NCBI GenBank assembly: GCA_021780095.1
Contig: JAJXZK010000247.1
Span: forward strand, 1-6,487
Length of the DNA: 6,487 nucleotides
Direction of reading: 5' to 3'
Source: Acidobacteriota bacterium
Lineage (GTDB): Bacteria; Acidobacteriota; Terriglobia; Terriglobales; Acidobacteriaceae
Shown: piece after piece, positions 1-6,487 of the stretch
How positions within the stretch are numbered: the first letter of the stretch is position 1
How the letters are laid out: each line of letters begins with the position of its first letter
Translations under genes and position numbers: made by a program
The notes under the pieces: generated by a model
What the model saw: the letters and a program-made list of their open reading frames with translations, nothing else
The model's database searches: none
What the model was told of the DNA's origin: nothing

Positions 1-141
1 GGAGCAAAAAGCGAGCGCGAGCCGGCAGACCAGTTTTATGGCGACCGCACGGCCGGCGTTCAGGATCCCTTCGGCTACAAATGGTACATTTCAACCCACA
101 TCAAAGGCGTCTCCAAAGAAGACCTGGAAAAGGCGCGCTAA
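1..141 (+). CDS. VOC family (glyoxalase/PhnB-like) protein, 3' end only
   Basis: The first reading frame is open from the window edge to the TAA at 139-141, giving the last 46 residues of a protein that starts outside the window. The segment DRTAGVQDPFGYKWYISTH followed by a short KGVSKEDLEKAR tail matches the usual C-terminus of PhnB-like members of the vicinal oxygen chelate superfamily, where 'GDR.G...DPFG..W.I.TH' forms the last beta strands of the second beta-alpha-beta-beta-beta module. Members are small cytosolic dimers related to glyoxalase and bleomycin-resistance proteins; many PhnB-like ones have no known substrate and lack some metal ligands. The metal-site residues cannot be judged from this fragment. 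The gene converges on the MFS gene, with 51 bases between the stop codons. Confidence 0.8.
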   Translation, partial: GAKSEREPADQFYGDRTAGVQDPFGYKWYISTHIKGVSKEDLEKAR

Positions 142-151
142 AACTCGCGCC
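128..151 (-). terminator. Possible weak intrinsic terminator of the MFS gene
   Basis: Read on the - strand, a GGCGCG arm (complement of 146-151), an 8-base loop and a CGCGCC arm (complement of 132-137) form a six-pair all-GC stem. Four T residues (complement of 128-131) follow directly. It lies 41 bases past the MFS stop and overlaps the last codons of the convergent VOC gene. The T tract is short, so this is only a candidate. On the + strand there is no T tract. Confidence 0.35.
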
Positions 152-192
152 GATCATCGCGCCGTCGTGGCCCAGGAAATTCGGGAAGCCGG

Positions 193-2028
193 TCAGCTCG
201 CAATTGCTCGCCTGCGCTTGGGATCGTCGAAATATTCTTCAATCTCCTCCAGCGTCTTGCCTTTCGTTTCGGGCAAGAAAATTGCCACGATCAGCAGGTA
301 GACTACGGTGCACGTCGCGAACAGGAAGAAGATCCGCGAATATCCGTACTTGCTGACGAAGGGCAGGAAAATTCCTGCGAGAATTGTCGACACCATCTGG
401 TTCAGCACTAATGCGATGCTCATGCCATTGGAGCGAATACGCGTTGGCATCAGCTCCGACAGCGCCAGCCACACGCACACCCCTGGACCCAATGCATAAA
501 ACGCCATGAACATGTAGAGACCGAGCGCCACAAACCAACCGTGCCCTGAATTGGGGACCTGACCAAGAACTGCCTTCTGGATCTTGAGCGGAGCCGTGCG
601 AGCCTCCTCCACATTGGCAAACGGATCCTTCAGCAGCGCCTCCAACTTGCTGTTTGGAATGGCGCCGTCCCGCGTAATGTGAATCGGAACTGCGCCCTTT
701 TCATCCGAGCGGACAAAGCTGGTGGCAGCGGTAAATCCGCCATAGGAGTAGATGACTTCCAGCGACGCGCGGTCCGGCTCGATTGCAGTGCCGCTGTAAT
801 TTTTTGCTGCCAGCAGTTTCTTCGCCACCTGCGCGTCGAACGATAACGTCAGTGTCTGGTCCGGCTGGACCATCGCCTGAATCGCGTTGCGGCAATCCAG
901 GTTCGCTCGCTCCGTATTGATAAACAGCAAACCCACTGTGACCATCGACACAATGATTCCAGACGTCCCCAAAATGAACAGGAATTTCCTGCCCTTGTTG
1001 TCGACCAATGTCATGCCGACAATCGTCACCAGAAAATTCACGCAAGTGAAGATGACATACCCCCAGTGCGCGCTGACGTCGGAAAGCCCGCTCTGCAGCA
1101 GGATGCCCGTGTTGTAGGCGATCAAAGAATTGATGCCCGTCGCTTGGTTCATCAGCAGAATGCCACACGCGAGCAGAAACGGGACGACATATTTGCGGCG
1201 CAGCAACGAATCCTTCACCTTCGCCCCAATGGCGGAAGTAACCTGCGCACGGGCTGTGAGCGCAGTTTCTTCCATCTCGCTCAATTCAACATCCGCTTGC
1301 TCTTTGGTTCGCGAACGAAGCAGCGCCGCATACGCCTGATCTTTTTTCCCCCGTTTAAACAGCCAGCGAGGCGATTCAGCCAGAAAGAAACTACCGATAA
1401 CAAACAGCAGTCCCGGCGGCAGGGACACCCAAAAAATCCGCCGCCAAGCCTGATTCTTGAATGCGAATATCGCGGCGGGGCTGGCAACCCGTTCCACAGC
1501 CGCGACGCGATAGCTGTAATAAATCCCGATTAGTGCAGCCGAAACCACGCCGAGCGTAAGCAGCCACTGGAAAACGCCGGTCCCTTTCCCTCGCGTCGAC
1601 GCCTTGAGGCATTCCGCAAGATACAGCGGCACCACAATCCCAATCAGCCCGCCGCTGATTCCCTGCAAAAGCCGCCCAAAGAACAGTGGGCTGTAACCAT
1701 GCGAAAGCGCGATCACTGGAATGCTGAATACAAACAAAAGTCCGCTAACCACCATTAGCGGTTTGCGTCCCATCCAGTCCGCGAGCACTCCGGCAAACAG
1801 GGTAGAAATCACACTGCCCAGCAGGACCGCTGCAACAATAATCGACAACTGTCCCGCGTTCAGATGCGAGGTCGCTTCGAGATACGGCAGAGCTCCGCCA
1901 ATAATGCCAACGTCGACTCCATACAGCAGGCCGCCAAGGCCCGCGACTAAAAGAAGAAAACGGTTATACGTGGCTTTCGAATCGCCCAGTGCCGGCGGAT
2001 GGCTCTGCGCCGCTTGAGAATTGGTCAT
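193..2028 (-). CDS. MFS sugar porter (XylE/GLUT type) with large TM9-TM10 loop insertion
   Basis: This 611-residue inner-membrane transporter belongs to the sugar porter family of the major facilitator superfamily, probably sugar:proton symport. Signature motifs appear in the expected order: GVDVGIIGGAL in TM1 (37-47), DWMGRK in loop 2-3 (84-89), PLYLAE after TM4 (134-139), ESPRWL after TM6 (218-223), NQATGIN in TM7 (294-300), DNKGRK in loop 8-9 (343-348), SELMPTRIR after TM10 (524-532) and PETKGKTLEEIEEYF at the C-terminus (586-600). Residues aligning with XylE sugar-binding positions include Q154 (TM5), Q295 and N300 (TM7) and W520 (TM10); the first Gln of the usual QQ pair is Asn294. Typical members have 450-500 residues. 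The excess here is mostly a segment of about 120 residues (about 373-495) between TM9 and TM10, on the periplasmic side by family topology. The ATG at 2028 was chosen because the TM1 region follows it at normal distance; an in-frame TTG at 2151 would add 41 residues unlike a porter. No clear Shine-Dalgarno sequence is seen. The sugar is not predictable. Confidence 0.93.
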   Translation of the reverse strand: MTNSQAAQSHPPALGDSKATYNRFLLLVAGLGGLLYGVDVGIIGGALPYLEATSHLNAGQLSIIVAAVLLGSVISTLFAGVLADWMGRKPLMVVSGLLFVFSIPVIALSHGYSPLFFGRLLQGISGGLIGIVVPLYLAECLKASTRGKGTGVFQWLLTLGVVSAALIGIYYSYRVAAVERVASPAAIFAFKNQAWRRIFWVSLPPGLLFVIGSFFLAESPRWLFKRGKKDQAYAALLRSRTKEQADVELSEMEETALTARAQVTSAIGAKVKDSLLRRKYVVPFLLACGILLMNQATGINSLIAYNTGILLQSGLSDVSAHWGYVIFTCVNFLVTIVGMTLVDNKGRKFLFILGTSGIIVSMVTVGLLFINTERANLDCRNAIQAMVQPDQTLTLSFDAQVAKKLLAAKNYSGTAIEPDRASLEVIYSYGGFTAATSFVRSDEKGAVPIHITRDGAIPNSKLEALLKDPFANVEEARTAPLKIQKAVLGQVPNSGHGWFVALGLYMFMAFYALGPGVCVWLALSELMPTRIRSNGMSIALVLNQMVSTILAGIFLPFVSKYGYSRIFFLFATCTVVYLLIVAIFLPETKGKTLEEIEEYFDDPKRRRAIAS

Positions 2029-2144
2029 AGAAAGACTGTACGACGGACGACGATCACATTGAAAACTAATGTCGCAGAGAAAAGCCCCGCCAACACGACA
2101 TCTTCGCGGCTCACGAGCCTTAGGGCGCAATCCCTCGTACCCAT

Positions 2145-2174
2145 TTGACAATTATTTTCTGAATCGGGTAACCT
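2145..2174 (+). promoter_or_regulatory. Candidate sigma-70-type promoter for the met leader
   Basis: A perfect TTGACA (2145-2150) is followed after 18 bases by TAACCT (2169-2174), which keeps only the first two and last bases of TATAAT. If used, transcription would begin near 2181, a few bases before the ATG of the Met-rich leader frame at 2186, giving an almost leaderless peptide mRNA. The -35 is convincing but the -10 is weak. An alternative -10-like TATAGT at 2274-2279 has no good -35 partner. Confidence 0.3.
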
Positions 2175-2185
2175 CCATGGTAGGT

Positions 2186-2278
2186 ATGAATCGCTGTCTC
2201 CACAACATGCAAATGCCCATGCGAATGCCAATCTGTGTTTGCGGGCGGCTGTTTCTGGAGAGGCGAGCGATTTTATAG
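2186..2278 (+). CDS. Putative Met/Cys-rich leader peptide upstream of metY-metX
   Basis: A 30-codon frame starts with ATG at 2186 and ends with TAG at 2276-2278. An in-frame ATG at 2177 would give 33 residues. Met occupies positions 1, 8, 10, 12 and 14, with the run MQMPMRMP at 8-15, and Cys positions 4, 17 and 19. The remainder is ordinary and ends LFLERRAIL. A terminator-like hairpin begins 26 bases after the stop, and metY begins 98 bases after it. This order (short frame rich in the pathway's end product, terminator, biosynthetic genes) is that of a transcription attenuator such as those before trp, his or leu operons. Against it, no good Shine-Dalgarno sequence is present: GGTAGG sits too close to the ATG, so translation would be weak or near-leaderless. 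The Met run comes from a 12-base tandem duplication that could have arisen by chance. I do not recognise this peptide from any described leader. Confidence 0.4.
   Translation: MNRCLHNMQMPMRMPICVCGRLFLERRAIL
2206..2229 (+). repeat. 12-base tandem duplication inside the leader frame
   Basis: CATGCAAATGCC (2206-2217) is followed directly by CATGCGAATGCC (2218-2229), 11 of 12 bases identical. The unit length is a multiple of three, so the leader frame is kept and each copy adds two Met codons (MQMP, then MRMP). Confidence 0.85.
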
Positions 2279-2289
2279 TCCACCTCTGA

Positions 2290-3693
<1,404 letters not shown>

Positions 3694-3704
3694 GGCGGGA
3701 TCCA

Positions 3705-4838
3705 ATGAAGCAGCCCACGTTACAACCCGACTTCGAAGGCGACTATCTGCTGGGACAGGGCGCGCCGTTCGCGCTCGATTCCGGCGCCGTGTTGCCGCAG
3801 GCCTCTTTGCACTACGCCATCTATGGCAAATTGAACGAGGGTCGCAATAACGCCGTCCTTGCCTGTCATGCACTCACCGGCTCCGCACGCGTTGCGGACT
3901 GGTGGCAGGACCTGTTTCACGATCGCCATCCCCTCGATGCCGACAAACATTGCGTGATCGGCATCAACGTCCTCGGCTCCTGTTATGGCTCCACTGGACC
4001 GCGCTCGACCAACCCAACCACCGGTAAACCCTACGGCGCGGACTTTCCGGTGGTCAGCATTCGCGACATGGTCCGCGCCCAGGCCGAACTGATTCAGCAT
4101 CTCGGCATTCATCAACTGCGGGCTGTCCTTGGCGGCTCCATCGGTGGCATGCAGGCGCTGCAGTGGACGATCGATTTCCCGGAGCGCGTCGCTGGATGTT
4201 TCTCTGTCGGCGCAGCTCCACTTTCTGCTATGGGTTTGGCGCTCAATCATCTTCAGCGAGAAATCATTCGGCTGGATCCAGCGTGGAATGGTGGGGAATA
4301 CGACGCATCCACCCCACCCACAAGGGGACTGGCGCTGGCCCGCGGCTTGGCGGTTTGTACCTACAAATCCCCGGCACTATTTAATCAACGATTTGGCCGC
4401 AAGCCCGATCGCTCCGGTGAAGATCCTCTCCAATCCCACGCCGCACGCTACGATGCCGCCGGCTATCTCGATTACCAGGGACGCATTTTCAACGAACGAT
4501 TTGACGCCAACAGTTATTTGGTGATCTCCCGCGCGATGGACACGTTCGACCTGTCCCGCGGATACGCGAGCGAGGAGGAAGCCCTGCACCGGATCCGCGC
4601 CCGCTTGCTGGTCGTGGGCATCTCGTCGGACTGGCTGTTTCCCGCGGCAGATGTTCACGCGCTGGCCGAACGGATTCAAAACGCGAATGCCGTTTGCAAT
4701 TACATTGAGCTGCACGGCGACCACGGGCACGATGCCTTCCTTGCCGAGGTCAGCAACGTGCGTCCCTTAATTGAATACATCGTGCAAAGCGGCGCTCCCC
4801 AGGCTCAGGAAAAAACTTCGGTGCCCTGCCCGGTCTAA
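3705..4838 (+). CDS. metX: Homoserine O-acetyltransferase (alpha/beta hydrolase fold)
   Basis: A cytosolic enzyme that transfers an acyl group, normally acetyl from acetyl-CoA, to the hydroxyl of homoserine, making the substrate that MetY uses. The 377 residues are normal for MetX. The alpha/beta hydrolase features are in order: CHALTGSARVADWW (54-67) in the oxyanion region, NVLGSCYGSTGP (88-99), the nucleophile elbow GGSIGGMQALQW with S145, D309 in SSDWLFP, and H342 in GHDAFL. Together these make the Ser-Asp-His triad. Some MetX enzymes use succinyl-CoA, and I cannot settle the acyl donor from sequence alone. CHALTGSARVADWW departs from the commoner 'HALTGDxH' form. The start ATG follows AAGGCGGGA (3692-3700), which serves as ribosome-binding site and overlaps the metY stop, so the two genes are surely co-transcribed and perhaps translationally coupled. 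The family's usual partner MetW is not next to it. Confidence 0.95.
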   Translation: MKQPTLQPDFEGDYLLGQGAPFALDSGAVLPQASLHYAIYGKLNEGRNNAVLACHALTGSARVADWWQDLFHDRHPLDADKHCVIGINVLGSCYGSTGPRSTNPTTGKPYGADFPVVSIRDMVRAQAELIQHLGIHQLRAVLGGSIGGMQALQWTIDFPERVAGCFSVGAAPLSAMGLALNHLQREIIRLDPAWNGGEYDASTPPTRGLALARGLAVCTYKSPALFNQRFGRKPDRSGEDPLQSHAARYDAAGYLDYQGRIFNERFDANSYLVISRAMDTFDLSRGYASEEEALHRIRARLLVVGISSDWLFPAADVHALAERIQNANAVCNYIELHGDHGHDAFLAEVSNVRPLIEYIVQSGAPQAQEKTSVPCPV

Positions 4839-4888
4839 TCACGATGATGGCCGCTGCCTCAGATACAATTTGCTTATCCGAGACAGGC

Positions 4889-5443
4889 ATGATTGAAACC
4901 GAAAGATTACGTTTGCGAAGGTGGCGCGACGCGGACTTGCCCGCATTCGCCGCCATGAACGCGGATCCGCAGGTCCGCAGGTACTTTTCGTCGCGGCTCA
5001 CACGTGAAGAAAGCGATGCCTCCGTGGCTCGCTTTATCCGCATGTACACCCTCGACGGCTACGGCTTCATGGCGACCGAGCTGCGCGAAACCGATGAATT
5101 CATCGGCTTGCTTGGCATTCAGCGAATGAGCTTTCTATTGCCGGGGCATTCGGCCCCCGCCGTCGAAATCGGCTGGCGCTTCAACGAAAAAAGCTGGGGA
5201 AAAGGTCTTGCCACTGAGGGCGCGCGAGCCTGCCTCGACCTTGCCTTCAACAATTTTCAGTTGCCAGAGATCGTCGCATTCACGACTCCCCCAAACATCC
5301 CTTCACGCCGTGTGATGGAAAAACTCGGCATGACCCGCAATCCCGATGATGACTTTGACGATCCCAGAATTCCTGCCGGCAATCCCTGCCAGCGCCATGT
5401 GCTCTATCGCATTCAAAAATCCGACTGGCAACGCGGCTCATGA
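4889..5443 (+). CDS. GNAT family N-acetyltransferase (RimJ/RimL-like)
   Basis: This acetyl-CoA-dependent acetyltransferase has 184 residues from the chosen start. MIETERLRLRRW is the typical first strand of the RimJ/RimL-like group (Acetyltransf_3). The acetyl-CoA pyrophosphate loop is in EIGWRFNEKSWGKGLATEGA (93-112), with WGKGLA as its core. Motif B follows as PNIPSRRVMEKLGM (135-148), including N136 and S139. Members acetylate ribosomal protein N-termini, other proteins, amino acids or drugs, and the substrate here cannot be named. An in-frame ATG at 4844, only five bases past the metX stop, would add 15 residues (MMAAASDTICLSETG) that do not resemble the family; neither start has a good ribosome-binding site. 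No terminator is seen between metX and this gene, so read-through from the met operon is likely. A methionine-related role is not supported by sequence. Confidence 0.88.
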   Translation: MIETERLRLRRWRDADLPAFAAMNADPQVRRYFSSRLTREESDASVARFIRMYTLDGYGFMATELRETDEFIGLLGIQRMSFLLPGHSAPAVEIGWRFNEKSWGKGLATEGARACLDLAFNNFQLPEIVAFTTPPNIPSRRVMEKLGMTRNPDDDFDDPRIPAGNPCQRHVLYRIQKSDWQRGS

Positions 5444-5456
5444 GTGTGGCATTTTT

Positions 5457-5510
5457 AATGTAAAGCACGCCTGACATTAGCGGCAGAGCAATGTAAAGTT
5501 AGCTTGACAT
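5457..5510 (+). promoter_or_regulatory. Two direct copies of a 20-base dyad, probable operator pair
   Basis: ATGTAAAGCACGCCTGACAT (5458-5477) and ATGTAAAGTTAGCTTGACAT (5491-5510) agree at 16 of 20 bases, and the preceding A is shared too. They are 33 bases apart start to start, about three helical turns. Each copy is itself an imperfect inverted repeat: ATGTAAAG faces CTTGACAT in copy 2 with one mismatch, and CCTGACAT in copy 1 with two. The right arm of copy 2 contains TTGACA (5504-5509), a perfect -35. A good -10 at normal spacing is lacking: TACTAT at 5522-5527 is too close to it, though 17 bases from TTAGCT (5499-5504). Two same-face dyads overlapping a promoter suggest a dimeric repressor. 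No regulator gene lies in the window. Confidence 0.6.
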
Positions 5511-5547
5511 AGATTTCTCCTTACTATCGCAATTTCGGGAGGAAAAC

Positions 5548-6009
5548 ATGACTCATTATCCGTTCTACTTTCGACTGATTCTCATGGCGTGCGTTCTAGG
5601 CTGGGCGACGCTTGCGATCTTCCCTCAGCAGCCCTGGCACTTCCTTCTCCTTACCACTGCCGCGAGCTTATTTGTCTGGGGGATGGTCCTGCTATACCAG
5701 TCGAAAGACTGGAAAATCCTATTGGGATGGGCCCAGCTGGGGCGAACGGTTCCGCGCTTGTCCAGGATCGAAGCGTGTGCTGGCCCTGCTGCCGGCGGTC
5801 TGCGCTTCGATGATTCCTATCCTTTATCTGCTGAATCGCCGCTTCGGTCTTACAGATGGTCAACTGGGATTTGCGTGCGGCGCACTGCTGGGAATCTCGA
5901 TTGTCGCGCTGAAGTTCCGCAAGTCAGGAAGCACCTGCTGCCTGCCGGAAGAAATATCCACTACACAGCAATAGCGGTACGGGTCTCCCCATACCGCTAT
6001 TGTCGTTGA
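5548..6009 (+). CDS. Small hydrophobic membrane protein, frame apparently broken midway
   Basis: An ATG at 5548 with a strong ribosome-binding site, GGGAGG at 5537-5542, starts a frame of 153 codons. The first 65 or so residues look real: two hydrophobic segments (about 5-24 and 29-52), the second ending LFVWGMVLLYQ. After that the frame turns into Arg/Ala/Pro-rich sequence with no membrane character. The +1 frame from about 5744 to a TAG at 5972-5974 instead continues naturally, with two further hydrophobic stretches (RVLALLPAVCASMIPILYLL and LGFACGALLGISIVALKF). Dropping one base from AAAA at 5713-5716 or GGGG at 5739-5742 would give a 141-residue, four-segment membrane protein. So this is a pseudogene, or the sequence carries a one-base error. 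I do not recognise the family. The paired dyads upstream suggest it is, or was, regulated on its own. Confidence 0.55.
   Translation: MTHYPFYFRLILMACVLGWATLAIFPQQPWHFLLLTTAASLFVWGMVLLYQSKDWKILLGWAQLGRTVPRLSRIEACAGPAAGGLRFDDSYPLSAESPLRSYRWSTGICVRRTAGNLDCRAEVPQVRKHLLPAGRNIHYTAIAVRVSPYRYCR
5969..6002. terminator. Long hairpin between convergent genes, possible bidirectional terminator
   Basis: CAATAGCGGTA (5969-5979) pairs perfectly with TACCGCTATTG (5992-6002). Inside it, after one mismatch (C5980/A5991), GGG (5981-5983) pairs with CCC (5988-5990) around a TCTC loop. The TAG at 5972-5974, the stop of the restored frame of the membrane-protein gene, lies inside the stem, and the hairpin is 20 bases beyond the rplQ stop. 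There is no immediate T tract on either strand. A T-rich stretch on the + strand comes about ten bases later, at 6012-6030. Termination in both directions is likely from position, but it is not a textbook intrinsic terminator. Confidence 0.55.
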
Positions 6010-6022
6010 GCTATTTCCTTTT

Positions 6023-6487
6023 TTACTTTTCGCCTGCGTCGCTGGGAGGACCCTGCTCGTCAGGATTCTCCATAGCCTTGTCGATGGTCTCGCGACGCTT
6101 GGCACGCGCTTCCGCACGCTTCTCCCGCTTTTCTTCCAGGATCTTCTCCACGCCTAGCATCTCGACAAATGCGGTTTCGCCGCCGTCGCCTTTTCGAAAG
6201 CCGCTGCGCACGATCCGCAGATAGCCGCCATTGCGATCTCCGTACCGCGGAGCCACCGTCTCAAATAAACGTGAGACCGCTTCCCGGGTTTGCAGATAGG
6301 CGAGTGCCTGGCGTCGTGCGTGCAGGTCGCCCCGCTTGCCCAGCGTGATCAGTCGTTCCACGTGCGGACGTGCAGCCTTCGCCTTGGTGACGGTGGTCTG
6401 AACGCGATCCTCAAGAATGATGGAAGTAACCAGGTTGCGCAACATGGCGCGACGATGACTGGTATTCCTTCCGAGTTTGACTCCAGC
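6023..6487 (-). CDS. rplQ: 50S ribosomal protein L17, 5' end cut off by the window edge
   Basis: L17 is a protein of the large ribosomal subunit that lies near the peptide exit tunnel. The frame stays open to the window edge. The residues before the internal Met at 6443-6445 read AGVKLGRNTSHRRA, matching the conserved L17 N-terminus ('...LNRNSSHRQAM' in E. coli), so the gene begins beyond 6487 and lacks only about five codons. Other conserved parts are TTVTKAKAARPHVERLITL, LFETVAPRYGDRNGGYLRI and GFRKGDGGETAFVEML. The 154 visible residues exceed the 127 of E. coli L17. The surplus is a C-terminal tail rich in Glu, Lys and Arg (EEKREKRAEARAKRRE) ending in a Pro/Asp/Glu-rich stretch. L17 normally closes the alpha operon after rpoA, so that operon probably lies to the right of the window. 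TAA stop at 6023-6025. Confidence 0.96.
   Translation of the reverse strand, partial: AGVKLGRNTSHRRAMLRNLVTSIILEDRVQTTVTKAKAARPHVERLITLGKRGDLHARRQALAYLQTREAVSRLFETVAPRYGDRNGGYLRIVRSGFRKGDGGETAFVEMLGVEKILEEKREKRAEARAKRRETIDKAMENPDEQGPPSDAGEK

Noticed and set aside
2029..2151. In-frame extension of the MFS gene to a TTG at 2151 (41 extra residues)
   Set aside because: The added residues are Arg/Cys-rich and unlike a porter N-terminus; the ATG at 2028 leaves a normal distance to TM1.
2274..2279. TATAGT as the -10 of the metY promoter
   Set aside because: No acceptable -35 at 16-19 bases, and the terminator would then begin only about 20 bases into the transcript.
4864..4869. TACAAT as a separate -10 promoter for the GNAT gene
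   Set aside because: Nothing resembling a -35 lies at the right distance, and the gene is close enough to metX for co-transcription.
5437..5456. Terminator after the GNAT gene (CTCATGAG palindrome followed by ATTTTTA)
   Set aside because: The palindrome cannot form a useful stem with a loop and the T-run is not preceded by a stable hairpin.

Overview
The window looks like a chromosomal segment of a GC-rich Gram-negative bacterium, most likely a member of the Acidobacteriota. That assignment is inference, from overall protein character, a 600-residue-class sugar porter with a large insert, and an L17 with a long charged tail; no marker in the window proves it. There are no insertion sequences, CRISPR arrays, tRNA or rRNA genes.

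Layout. Positions 1-141 hold the 3' end of a VOC/PhnB-like gene on the + strand. It converges on a long MFS sugar-porter gene (193-2028, - strand). A 348-base gene-free stretch (2029-2376) separates the porter from the divergent metY-metX pair (2377-4838, + strand), which is closely followed by a GNAT acetyltransferase gene (to 5443). A 104-base gap carries two direct copies of a 20-base imperfect dyad, then a small hydrophobic membrane-protein gene whose reading frame appears to break midway (5548 to about 5974/6009). A long hairpin separates that gene from the convergent rplQ (ribosomal protein L17), which runs off the right edge on the - strand.

How the genes work together. MetX activates homoserine by O-acylation, and MetY replaces the acyl group with sulfide (direct sulfhydrylation) to give homocysteine. 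The 11-base spacing implies one transcript. The GNAT gene follows closely and may be co-transcribed, but its substrate is unknown. The other genes have no evident link to methionine.

Most interesting region. The leader of metY-metX contains a short open frame (2186-2278) with five Met codons in 30, four of them within seven codons, and three Cys codons. It is followed 26 bases later by a strong intrinsic-terminator structure (2305-2338), and metY starts 38 bases after that. I see no SAM riboswitch core. This arrangement resembles a leader-peptide attenuator responsive to methionine (and possibly cysteine) supply. It is a hypothesis from sequence architecture: no ideal ribosome-binding site or promoter is visible for the leader peptide, and the Met run derives from a 12-base tandem duplication.
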